Source: Primulina eburnea (taxonomy: Eukaryota; Streptophyta; Magnoliopsida; Lamiales; Gesneriaceae). From it: a stretch of DNA of 64,000 nt. Location: positions 47,995,693-48,059,692 of the forward strand of contig NC_133103.1 of NCBI RefSeq assembly GCF_022965805.1. The letters are read 5' to 3'. The translations under genes and the position numbers were made by a program. Positions within the stretch are counted from its first letter, which is position 1. The number at the start of each line of letters is the position of its first letter. This document shows positions 48,541 to 59,509 of the stretch, one piece after another. The notes under the pieces were generated by a model. The model saw only the letters and a program-made list of their open reading frames with translations. It was not told the DNA's origin and made no database searches.

Positions 48541-49254
48541 AATATTTTTTCTGTAAAAGAAAAAATAAATTCCCAACTAAGCATAAATATTTTAAAGTAT
48601 TTGCTTTTATTTGAGAAGTACCTAATTTGATATTGCAAATATTTAATTTTGTACATGAGATACTCATAATATGTAATAGAATACTGGATATTCGAATATG
48701 CAACATAAGCTCACCAAGTGTTTATCTTTCCTTGGAATATGCATTTGGATGACATATTCATCTCATTTAAAGAAAAAAATAATAATAAATATAATGAATA
48801 ATTACCAATAAGTATTATGTCAAATAAGTATAATTGTCAAATAAGTCATTCAATGAATATAAAAAAGTATTGTCAATTAATATTTATGAGTATTTTATAA
48901 ATAATTGATCCAAGAATCGATAGATATGCTTAAAGTGCAAACTTCAAGCTCATTTACGAATTATGTTCATAATGCATCTCTCGATTAGTCTTTGATGAAT
49001 AATGAACTATGTTTATTTATTTAAATGATATGAATAAGTATACTAATGAATTTTTCATGGAAAGATTGCATATTCGAATATCCAGTATTTTAATGCATAT
49101 TGTGTGTATCTCATTTACGAAATCAAGTATTTGAAAACTCAAATTAGGTACTTCTCAAGTAAAACTAAGTACTTTAAAATTTTCATGCTTATTTGAGAAT
49201 TTTTTTACCAAAAAAATATTAAATAAGATGAATATGTAATCCATGCTTAATGAT
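48541..49254. repeat. FB centre: end of left arm, spacer and start of right arm
   Basis: 48541-48800 continues the left-arm repeats (GGATATTCGAATATGCAACA, ATTTGGATGACATATTCAT); 48801-49010 is an AT-rich spacer without repeats; 49011-49254 carries the same repeat inverted (TTGCATATTCGAATATCCAG). The orientation switch places the axis of the foldback here. No ORF. Confidence 0.65.
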
Positions 49255-49496
49255 CGATCAAAACTTTCATTGTAAAATTCTTAGTAAATATTAATAATAT
49301 TCAAGCTCGAAATAATCGCAAGTGCACGATGTCAAGTAATAATATAGTTATGGACTTTCAATAATCGCAAGTGCACGATGTCAAAATGTTCAATGCTTAG
49401 TGATTGAGCAAAACTTTCATTGTCTAAGGACTGCATTTCTCAATTATTATTCTCAGTTATTCAATTTTTAGTAGCGATACTTCAGATGATTGTTTA

Positions 49497-52400
49497 TGTG
49501 ATGTCTCGAAAATTTTAAGTCCATATGAACCACGTGCGTGCAAGTTATTAAATCTTATGTATTTTATGATTTTAATGCATACTTTCATTTAATTTATGAA
49601 TTTATTATTTTAATATTTATGTTTAATTGATCTACGTTAAAATATTTTCTCGAGTTTTATGTTTCAGGAGATTATTCGAGGCGAGATCGAGGAAAGGAGA
49701 CCGGGACGATTTTTAGTAAATTTTATTGTGGTATTTTATTTTAAGTTAGGTATGATGCATTTTAAATGATTTATGAAGTTTTAATATTTTTAAAGCCTAA
49801 TTTAAATAATAAGTTATTTTAAGATTTATAAACTTTTAAAGTTTTTCAAATGAGGATTTTATTTTAATTAGGGGATTTTAGTAAATTTATTATGAGATTG
49901 GAATTTTATTAACTTGATATTTGGCTTAACATTTTTAGTAGCATGATTTATTTAATTAAATACACACTTTATAATTATAATATGTGGGTTACTACACACC
50001 ACACACACATATTCAAATACTCCAACACTTTTACACACACAACTACACGTGAAGCATATACACAAAAACAACACATTTTTCTATCTAGCTTTTTGACTAA
50101 AAAGGAGAAGAGAAATTTATTTAAAACTCTTCTCCCTCAACATCATTTCTATGTTATTTCCTCTCCAAATTCCTCTTGAGCCATCGTTCTTTTTCTCTTA
50201 AATTCCAGCAAGTTTTGTTTAGTTTTATTCAAAGAAAATCGAGCCACGTTCGTCCCGGATAGTCTCTCGCTCCGTCTCCGCTTCGGTATCGTCGTTACGG
50301 TATTTTTAAATATCAAAAGGCACGTATATTCTGTTCTTGATGCATCGATCTTATCATATTATGCGTTGTGTTGTTATTTATGCAAAAATTATATGTGCGA
50401 TGCGTAGAAGTTTGAGCAATCACGTCTAGATCAAGTTTGAAACAATTTTGGATCACCAAATTCACGTTTTTGTTGTTCTGTAAAATACTGCGATTTTTCG
50501 GTACATATTTTGAGAAAACTTTTAATTAAAAAAACGTAGATCTTTTCGATACGTTCGATTTGATATAAAATTCGAGTTATTTAGATTAAAAACGAGTGAG
50601 TTATGGTGTTTTTAGTATGACTGCTCAAATTAGATCTGAAAATTTCTGTTTTGATGTTCTTTCGAAAACTGCAATTTTTCAGTACATATTTTGAGAAAAC
50701 TTTCAACTACAAAAACGTAGATCTTTTCGATACGTTCGATTTGATATAAAATTCGAGTTATTTGGATTAAAAACGAGTGAGTTATGGTGTTTTAAGTATG
50801 ACTGCTCAAATCGTGTTTCAAGAAAGTTATGAATTTTAATATGTTCTTGAAGTTTTTATGTTGCAGGCTTTGTTGAGGATCGACGGGTGATCGTTGCTGC
50901 ATATAAGAAAGTTAGTAATGATGTTTAGAGAAATTTTTAGGTTTTGATTCATGTCGTTAAGAGCTTGAATTATTAAGATGTCGTAAGAAATAAACTTTAA
51001 TATAAATGACAATATTTTGGGTCGTATGAATTGTAGGGTCATTATAAAATTTTAGTTCATTGTTATGGTGTCCTAGAATGGTCTCATAGTGATGAATCTT
51101 GATGCCTTATGTGTTAATTGGGAGAATAGACATGTCGCAAAATTTTCATAAAATAATTCGTCGAACAGAGCGGACACAGACCCGGACACGGAGGTAGGCA
51201 CAGTGTCTGTGCCTTCTTATTTCATCACAACAATTTTTAAGCGCACGGACACGGACCATGATACGGATCTAGGGACGGGGTCCGTGTACCTTCAGATTTT
51301 AGGTATATTCTTTTATTATTTAAGGTTTGATTTGAGGTTTTATACCATGGTTTAATATGATGTTTTACAGGGTTATGTCATGGGAAATTATAGAGTGTTC
51401 TTAGAATCTATTTAGCTTGGGATTAAGCATGACATTTACATTTAAGTTGTACAAGTTAAGTTTATGTATTCATATTAGTATGTTGCAGCAACGACCCGAT
51501 TGACATCCAACGAATCCCTCAATGCAAAGTAACTATGTATGACGTGCAAAGAAAATATTTGAAGTTTTTGAGGTATGCTAAATGTCTTGTGACCAAAAGT
51601 GAATGAGTTTGGAAGTCGGTGAACGTGGCCGAGGACCTCTCCACCCCGTTAAATTATGAACGGGTTTGAAGTTAGGATTGGAAAGCGTTTAATTATGAAC
51701 GGGGACCAATCCGCCCGTTAAATTATGAACGGGTTAGATCGTGGTTGTGAAGCGTTAAATTATGAACGTGGATCAACTGGCCTGTTAAATTATGAACAAT
51801 GATCTCATGTATGTGGCAGTGGATACGTCCCTGTCAGCCCAGTACTGTGGTTTGTCTGATCAGATATTTATTATGTTATGGGTCACTTGATTTGAAACAT
51901 CCTCTACGCAAAATGATGAAGTTAAGTATGTTGAAGTATGAAATCATGTTTAAAGAAAAGTTTATGTGATGGCACGTCATATTATGTATGCATGTATGTT
52001 CAAAGTTTATGCAAAGCTCAAGTTTATGAAAGTTCAAGTTATTATGCAAGTTCAAGTTTCAAAGTTTGTATGTTCAAGTTCAAAGAAGTTTATGAGAGTT
52101 CAAAGTTATTATGAAAGTTTAAGTTTATTAAGAGTTCAAGTTTATTACGCAAAGTTTAAGTTTCAAGTATATATGTTATATTTTAAAGTTGTATGTGGTT
52201 TTATTATGTAATACTCGTTATTCCCAGTTTATACGTGTTGAGTCTTTAGACTCACTAGACTTGATCGATGCAGGTGAATATGTTGATGAGGAGACAGGAG
52301 GTGGCGACCAAGGGGCAGGCTTGGACTGAGCGGAAGGCTAAACCCGAGGACCATTATGTATATGTTTTATGAAAACTTTAAAATATTATGTTTTTATGTT

Positions 52401-52569
52401 GGTTGTGAGATAATTTGGAATAAGTACTTTGTTGGAAAATTTGAATATGAGATGTTGATTTTAAATATTATTATGTTGAATGATAAGTAACGACTGTATG
52501 AATTTAATGTTTAAGAAAATTTTTAGTTTTTCCGCAAATTTTGAAATAGTAAAAGTACGGTACGTTACA
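49497..52569 (+). mobile_element. Solo LTR D2 (3073 bp)
   Basis: TGTGATG...CGTTACA with GTTTA duplications (49492-49496, 52570-52574). Homologous to D1 but longer and in the opposite orientation. It contains the palindrome cluster 51644-51797 and a near-duplicate pair of about 150 bp (50475-50630 and 50655-50815, sharing AAAACGTAGATCTTTTCGAT). No internal region, no gene. Confidence 0.85.
51644..51797. repeat. Palindrome cluster CGTTAAATTATGAACG in D2
   Basis: Five copies of an imperfect inverted repeat with CG-rich ends and an AT core, spaced 25-45 bp, matching the inverted cluster in D1. Confidence 0.8.
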
Positions 52570-53065
52570 GTTTACTACTACAATTATTAAATAAAAACTC
52601 AATGAAATGGTTCAAGGATTAAATGATGCAATAAAAAAGCTAGAATGATTGATTAAAGTTCAATGAGAAGTGAATTTGTTGAGAATCTCAGTTCACCTAC
52701 CCCTCGCTAATCTACTCAATTCATTCGACAATGATCTATGCTTTCGACGAGATTTCATATCCAACTGAACACGTCTTCTCAAACTATGCCAAACTAATTC
52801 AACTCAGTGAAGTAATTAAATCTCTTTAATTATTTATCGATAGTGAATTGCATATCGTTTTATTAAATCTCATAGCTTTCGACCTACTGGACTATGACTA
52901 TCGACGTGTATCCGACTTCATATTTCTCTATAAATTGTAAATCCACGGATTATGCTAATCGTTCCTATCACGGGCTATTCTCTAGAAGAACATTGTCCGG
53001 AAATCCTCAAATCTTCGATCTAAGCCTTTTTTCTCTTTCAAAGCTTTGTGGCTGTTGAAATGTCC

Positions 53066-54589
53066 TTGAACATGTCATCCAAATACATCTTGGATGGAAA
53101 CACGAGCACTTGGTGAACTTACTTTACATATTCGAATATCCAGTATTTTAATACTCATTATGAATATCTCATTTACCAAATCAAATATTTTAAAACTGAA
53201 ATTAGATATTTCGGAAGTAAAACTAAGTACTTGAAAAGGTTCAATACTTAGTTGCGAATTTGTTTTTTTTAACAATTAAAAAAACTATTAGATGAAATGA
53301 ACATGTCATCCAAATGTATCTTGGATAGAAATGCGAGCACTTGGTGAACTTACATTGCATATTCGAATATCCATTATTTTAATACTCATTATGCGCATCT
53401 CATTTACCAAATCAAGTATTTTAAAATTAAACTTAGGTATTTCGCAAATAAAACTAATTATTTGTAAAAGTTCAATGCTTTGTTACGAATTTATTTTTTT
53501 AACAATAAAAAAATAATTAAATGAAATGAACATGTCATCCAAATGCATCTTGGATTGAAATGTGAGCACTTGGTGAATTTACGTTGCATATTCGAATATC
53601 TAGTATTTTAATACTCATTCTCAGTATCTCATTTACCAAATCAAATATTTTAAAATTGAAATTAGTTATTTCGTAAATAAAACCAAGTACTTGAAAAAGT
53701 TCAATGATTAGTTACAAATTTATTTATATTTTTTACAATAAAAAAATAATTAAATAAAATGAACATGTCATCCAAATGCATCTTGGATGGAAATGTGAGC
53801 ATTTGGTGAACTTCCGATGCATATTCTAATATCCAGTATTTTAATACTCATTCTGAGTATTTCATTTACCAAATCAAGTATTTTAAAATTGAAATTAAAT
53901 ATTTCGCAAATAAAACTAAGTACTTCAAAAAGTTCAATGCTTAGTTGCGAATTTGTTTTTTTTTTTACAAAAATAATTAAATGAAATGAACGTATCATCC
54001 AAATATATCTTGGATGGAAATGCAAGCACTTGGTGAACTTACGTTGCAAATTCGAATATTCAGTATTTTAATACTCATTTACCAAATCAAGTATTTTAAA
54101 ATTGAAAATAGGTATTTCACAAGTAAACCAAGTATTTGAAAAAGTTCAATGCTTAGTTACGAATTGGTTTTTTAACAATAAAAAAATATAATTAAATGAA
54201 ATGAACATGTCATCCAAATGCATCTTGGATGGAAATGTGAGCACTTGGTGAATTTACGTTGCATATTCGAATATCCAGTATTTTAATACTCATTCTGAGT
54301 ATTGCATTTACCAAATCAAGTATTTAAAATTGAAATTAGGTATTTTGCAAGTAAAACTAAGTACTTGAAAAAGTTCAATGATTAGTTACAAATTTGCTTT
54401 TTTAAACAATAAAAAAATAATTAAATGAAATGAACATTTCATCCAAATGCATCTTGGATGGAAATGTGAGCATTTGGTGAACTTACGATGCATATTCTAA
54501 TATCCAATATTTTAATACTCATTCTGAGTATTTCATTTATCAAATCAAGTATTTTAAAATTGAAATCAGGTATTTCGCAAGTAAAATTA
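53066..54589. repeat. FB right arm, tandem repeat array, first block
   Basis: At least six consecutive units of about 225-240 bp, each with ATGAACATGTCATCCAAATG, CATCTTGGATGGAAATG, GCACTTGGTGAACTTACG, GCATATTCGAATATCCAGTA and TTACCAAATCAAGTATTTTA; unit starts near 53066, 53292, 53524, 53758, 53987, 54203 and 54429. It ends at the AATTA duplication of solo LTR F. Confidence 0.88.
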
Positions 54590-54679
54590 TGTAATGCCCG
54601 AGATTTAATCATTATAATCAGACGTTGATTAATTGACATGATTGAAATTATAAGAATTTAAATGAACCAATATGCCGAG

Positions 54680-54904
54680 ACCGAGCGTCGTTGCATTATT
54701 AGCCAATGATTTGGGCAGCACCTCCGGCGCTCGAGCGATAGAAAACAACCGCCCGAGCGCCAATGTTTCGGTAATTCATCGTTCGGGCAGAAGGTTCGGC
54801 GCCCGGGCGGTAGATTTTGACCGCCCGAGCGCCAAGGTGCATTCGGGAAAGTCTTGGACCGATAGTGCCGCGCTCGAGCGGTACTTTCTTACCGCTCGAG
54901 CGCC
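54680..54904. repeat. GC-rich hairpin array in solo LTR F
   Basis: Three modules. The last has 14-bp perfect arms GCGCTCGAGCGGTA (54870-54883) and TACCGCTCGAGCGC (54890-54903) around a 6-base loop; the other two are imperfect versions. It lies about 50 bp upstream of the LTR's TATATAT stretch. Confidence 0.88.
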
Positions 54905-54952
54905 GACCCAATTTTGAGAAAAGAAGACACGTTTCATTTCATGCAAGTTTGG

Positions 54953-54962
54953 ATATATATAT

Positions 54963-55009
<47 letters not shown>

Positions 55010-55020
55010 ATATATATATA
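54953..55020. repeat. (AT)n microsatellite in solo LTR F
   Basis: Expanded AT run in the place where related LTRs have a short TATATATATA; it may have grown from the LTR's TATA region. Confidence 0.9.
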
Positions 55021-55176
55021 TCCTTTGGAATTCCTCAGAAATCGAGGAAGGGAAGATCGAGAAAAGGGTTCCGAATAAAAGTTGAAAATCCTTACGCCTT
55101 TTCTGAGAAATCCGCCCGTCTGATTTTGAATCCGACTTCAGTACTGTGTTCCTATCAACACAGGCTACAACTGGAC

Positions 55177-55654
55177 GTAAGTTTTATTACGTTTAGACCT
55201 GTTTTGAAATTATGCTATGGTCAGAATTGAATAGGATTCATAAATGATGTTCTTGTCATGCTAGACATCATAGAATCGAAGTCAGATTGAGAAACAGACT
55301 GTTTATACAATTGTTATGATTTTTGAAAGATATTAACTGAGATTCTATACCAGAATTGTGTTAGTATTCAGATTATGAGTTGTATTGACACAGATTATGA
55401 ATTCCAGTATTATATTTGTGATGTTCAGAACTGACGGGGTTATTCAGGTTGTATTGTTATGCCGTCAAAACATCAGTTGATTTAAATTGATCAGATTCAG
55501 TTATGATTTAGATTTCATCGTGATATTCGTTGATATGAATCAGATGGTATCTTGTTCAGATATTGATCAGAGTAGATTCAGAGTTGAGTATTGATCAGAA
55601 CAGACTGTATATTGAGTTATTCACTGATACAGAGTATTGATATTGTCGTTTCAG
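55177..55654 (+). other. LTR intron in solo LTR F
   Basis: 478 bp, CTGGAC|GTAAGTTTTA to ATTGTCGTTTCAG|ATTTGATATGG; it aligns at both borders with the introns of B and G. Confidence 0.75.
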
Positions 55655-56707
55655 ATTTGATATGGACAGATTCGAGACATCGTCTTCGTCAGATCAGGAA
55701 GACAAAGGTATAATTCATGTGATATTCGGGAAAAAACAACTCAATCGAGATCATCCTTGAGTTGCCCAATAAATCACATACTCTATTCTTGTTTATGTTT
55801 TATCTAATTATGCTTTGTTTACAGATCATGTTGCATTGCATTAAGATGATTATGCTTATTTACAGATTGTGTATTCATGCATTAAGATAGGAAAGTCTGC
55901 GAGATCATCCAGACTTCTAGATGTTCGGCGATATCTCAGCTCTGGGGAAGATCACCGCCCCTTTGTAGACGTGGATACAGATCAGGCCGAAGTCTAGGAA
56001 TAAGACGTACAACACCTCGATTGGTAGGGTAGGTGACAGCCAGTGACGTCTTATTCACAACGGGATCCCTAGAGTTTAGTCGAGTCAAGTCTAGACATGA
56101 TTTGATTAGGACTGCATGATTACATGGATGTGGCTCCTAGATCATGGGACCCATCGTTATTGCTTTCAGTTGTGCTAGCATGTTTTATGATTTAGATTGT
56201 TTATATGCATGTTTATCTGAATTGAGTTGCATGCTTATTTGATTTAGTTCATAGATGATGAAATATATTGTGTTTATACATGATCGCATGGTTTATGAAC
56301 TAGTTTTTTTATATACATGCTTACCATGTTTTGTACTGGGATTTATTCTCACCGGAGTTATCCGGCTGTTGTCGTGTTTTGTATGTGTGCATGACAACAG
56401 GTGGGGCTGGATCAGGGTTGAGATGACGATGAGAGAAGACGAGTTAGCGTGGTGATTCCGGACTTGCAGTAGATTAGATTTTCCTACTAGAACTTTAGTA
56501 GTGAACCTTAGATTAGAATGTCGTACATTATTGTATTTTAATACTGAATTTGTATTTTTATATACAGACATGTATAGTATTTAGATTCCATTACCTTCCG
56601 CAGTTACATTTTAAAAAGAAAAATTTTTAGACCCTGTTTATCTTAATTGATAATTAAATCCCAAAGATGATTAAGAAGAAGATCAGCGTCCGGGTCCCCA
56701 CAAATTA

Positions 56708-57921
56708 AGTACTTGAAAAAGTTCAATAATTAGTTACAAATTTGCTTTTTTAAACAATAAAAAAATAATTAAATGAAATGAACATTTCATCCAAATGCAT
56801 CTTGGATGGAAATGTGAGCATTTGGTGAGCTTACGATGCATATTCTAATATCCAGTATTTTAATACTCATTCTGAGTATTTCATTTATCAAATCAAGTAT
56901 TTTAAAATTGAAATCAGGTATTTCACAAGTAAAATTAAGTACTTCAAAAAGTTCAATGCTTAGTTGCAAATTTGTTTATCTTTTAAAAATAAAAAATATT
57001 TAAATGAAATGTACATGTCATCTAAATACATCTTGAATAGAAATGCGAGCACATGGCGAACTTACATTGCCTACTAAAATATCCAGTATTTTATTAACTT
57101 TTATGAGTATCTCAATTACCAAATCAAGTATTTAAAATTGAAATCAGGTATTTCGCAAATAAAAGTAAGTATTTCAAAATTTTCAATGCTTAGTTACGAA
57201 TTTTTTTAAAAAAATAATAAAAAAATAATTAAATGAAATGAACATGTCATCTAAATGCATATTAGATGAAATGCGAGCATTTGTTGAACTTACGTTGCAT
57301 ATTCAATTATCCAGTATTTTAATACCAATTCTGAGTATCTCATTTACCAAATCAAGTATTTTAAAATTGAAATTAGGTATTTCGCAAGTAAAACTAAATA
57401 ATTGAATAAGTTCAATGCTTAGTTGCGAATTTGTTTTTTTAACAATAAAAAAAATAATTAAATGAAATGAGCATGTCATCCAAATGGATCTTGGACGGAA
57501 ATGAGAGCATTTGGTGAACTTGCGTTGCATATTCGAATATTCAGTATTTTAATACACATTCTAAGTATTTCATTTACAAAATCAAGTATTTTAAAATTGA
57601 AATTAAGTATTTCGCAGGTAAAACTAAGTATTTCAAAAAGTTCAATTAGTTGCGAATTTGTTTTTTAAATAAAAAATATTTAAATTCAATTTACATGTCA
57701 TCCAAATGCATTGGGAATGATGAGTGGAAAGAGAAGATGACCAATAGAAATATGTATTTATATCAATTTTTATTAATTAAAAGGGTAAAAAGGTAAAAAT
57801 ACATAAAACATGTATTAAAAACTAACTTGATTTTTTGTCAGGTATCAAAATACAAAAAAAAACTTCTGGGTACTGAATCTTAAATAAATCTTTGACAGAT
57901 GTATTTTTCTCAAAATTGCCC
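56708..57921. repeat. FB right arm, tandem repeat array, second block and right terminus
   Basis: Continues the 225-240 bp units (starts near 56773, 57002, 57231, 57460) to about 57710, then unique terminal sequence to the inverted end CTCAAAATTGCCC. The first bases restart exactly where the array was cut by F. Confidence 0.85.
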
Positions 57922-57929
57922 AATATTTC
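57922..57929. other. Target-site duplication of FB, right copy (AATATTTC)
   Basis: Direct repeat of 15773-15780, adjoining the right terminal inverted repeat. Confidence 0.7.
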
Positions 57930-58025
57930 TAAAAGTAATTATTATTAATTATTTATCTCAAAATAAATTAAATCACGGAGCTCTAAATAAAAATATATAT
58001 TAAATCATGTTTACAACTACACAAA

Positions 58026-58202
58026 AACTTTTGTGAAATAATCTCGTAAATAAATTTTATGAGACGAAACTCATATTTGAGTCATTCACAAAAAAATATT
58101 ACTTATTACTGTAAATATGAGCACGATTGATTGATATCTGAATAGAGTTGATCTATATCACAGATAAAGATTCGTGAAACCTCTCATATAATATTTACTA
58201 AA
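58026..58202. mobile_element. MITE-like repeat, decayed copy
   Basis: Recognisable from the order ACTTTTGTGAAATAATCTCG, GAGTCATTCAC, AAAATATTACTTATTA, GTTGATCTATATCACAG and ATTCGTGAAACCTCTCA; many CpG positions of the family have become TpG or CpA. The rest of 57930-58337 is AT-rich with no gene. Confidence 0.55.
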
Positions 58203-58507
58203 CTATTGACACAAACAAATTTATTTGTAAAAAAAGTGATTTGCTTAAAAAGCCTCTTGTAAAATAGAATAAATAAATTTGGTCTTAAATTAGTTGATTA
58301 ATCAAATTAGCCCATTATTAATGTTAAATTCCAAATATGTAATGCCCGAGAATTTAATTACCGTAATCTGAAATGATTTGGATATGATTACTGTAATCGG
58401 AGATTAATCCGGAATGATTTATTGAATTAATCAAGATGAGTATAGACGGAACGGATCGGACTAGAACACATGAGAAAGGTGTAAATGTGTGTGCCAAGAA
58501 AGAGCCC

Positions 58508-58770
58508 CGCGCACATGCGCTGTATGGATTGGCGCACATGCGCGGAGCTGGCCGAGGCTTGCGCGCACATGCGCGAGATAATGCACGCACATGCGCGGCA
58601 AGGCCAGAACCAGTGGCGCATATGCGCGAGTAGAGTGGCGCATATGCGCGGGAGGGCCAGAAGGGGTGGCGCATATGCGCAGAATTAATGGTGCATATGC
58701 GCGAGTAGCATTTTCGCCGAGACAGTAGGTCTCGCGCATATGCGCGAGTAGTGGCCGCGCATATGCGCGA
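58508..58770. repeat. CpG-rich palindrome array in G's LTR
   Basis: Ten copies: four GCGCACATGCGC-type followed by six GCGCATATGCGC-type, spaced about 15-30 bp. Confidence 0.9.
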
Positions 58771-58814
58771 GACGTGCTGCGTGAAGAAGTACGCCACTTG
58801 TCTTGCATGCATGA

Positions 58815-58816
<2 letters not shown>

Positions 58817-58875
<59 letters not shown>
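58817..58875. repeat. (AT)n microsatellite in G's LTR
   Basis: About 29 AT dinucleotides in the promoter region of the LTR, where A has a short TATATATATA. Confidence 0.93.
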
Positions 58876-58882
<7 letters not shown>

Positions 58883-59040
58883 AAGAATCGAAATTTCTCA
58901 GAATTGCTGGAGAGAAGAAATCGGTTTTGAGGGAAAAAGCTTCGTTCTTATTTTCTTAAATTGATTTGCGAGTAACCGTCTATCTGAATTGAAATCCGAC
59001 TTCGGTACTGTGTTACTATCAACGCAGGCTACACAAGGAC

Positions 59041-59509
59041 GTAAGTTTTATTACGTTTAGACAAGATTTGAATTTATGATGTTGTTAGAATTGAAGATGA
59101 TTCAGATATGGTGTTTCTACTACCGTAGATATTGTAGAATCAAAGTCAGATTTAGAAATAGACTGGTTATGGCATTGTTATGAATTTTAGAGTTGATTTG
59201 ATTGAGATTGCTATCAGAATGATGCTGTTATTCATTTTAAAGTGTACAGATACTGAAGTTATGGAATGTACTGAGATTTATTAGGAATTCTGGTATTATA
59301 ATTATGATGTTAAGACTGACGGGGTTACAAGACTGTATTGTTATGCCGTCTAAACATCAGTGGGTTCAGATTGATCAGATTCAGTATTGGTTTCTGTTAT
59401 CTTGTAATATGGTTGATATGAATCAGATTATAGTTTATTCAGATATTAACCAGACAGATGTTGAATTGGATTATACATTGATACAGTGTATTGGTTATTG
59501 TCATTTCAG
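59041..59509 (+). other. LTR intron in element G
   Basis: 469 bp, AAGGAC|GTAAGTTTTA to TTGTCATTTCAG|ATCAGATATGG. The sequence after the acceptor is identical to that at A's exon-exon junction. Confidence 0.75.

Larger units (their letters stand above)
49255..53010 (+). mobile_element. Old relic of an E-type LTR in FB, split by solo LTR D2
   Basis: 49255-49496 and 52575-about 53010 match, with many changes, the first part of the element E LTR as it reads on the plus strand (TGATCGATCAAAACTT, AATAATCGCAAGTGCACGAT, TGACTATCGACGTGTATCC). The start is duplicated internally: the AAAACTTTCATTGT and GTGCACGATGTCAA phrases each occur twice. The right end is lost. It predates D2. Confidence 0.65.
54590..56702 (+). 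mobile_element. Solo LTR F (2113 bp), gypsy LTR of the A/B/G superfamily
   Basis: TGTAATGCCC...CCCCACA flanked by AATTA (54585-54589, 56703-56707). The 3' two thirds align with the LTRs of A, B and G, including an LTR intron (55177-55654), but the upstream array is different: GC-rich hairpins at 54680-54904. No internal region remains. Confidence 0.9.
15781..57921. mobile_element. FB: foldback-like DNA transposon with tandem-repeat arms, split by nested insertions
   Basis: The left end (GGTAAATTATCCAAAAATAC, then CTCTGTCAA and ATTCAGTACC) and the inverted right end (GGGCAATTTTGAGAAAAATA, then CATCTGTCAA and ATTCAGTACC) form terminal inverted repeats flanked by the AATATTTC duplication. Inside, both arms are arrays of diverged repeats in opposite orientation: 15781-17529 plus 48541-48800 on the left, 49011-49254, 53066-54589 and 56708-57921 on the right, meeting at an AT-rich centre of about 200 bp. 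Subtracting the insertions with matched target duplications leaves about 5.9 kb, including an old E-type LTR relic. No transposase ORF remains. Foldback elements with tandem-repeat arms are known from Drosophila FB and plant FARE/SoFT families; which superfamily drives this one is not visible. Confidence 0.65.

Noticed and set aside
54672..55230. ORFs over solo LTR F (81 and 137 codons)
   Set aside because: They cover the hairpin array and the AT microsatellite (poly Ile-Tyr), so they are composition artefacts.
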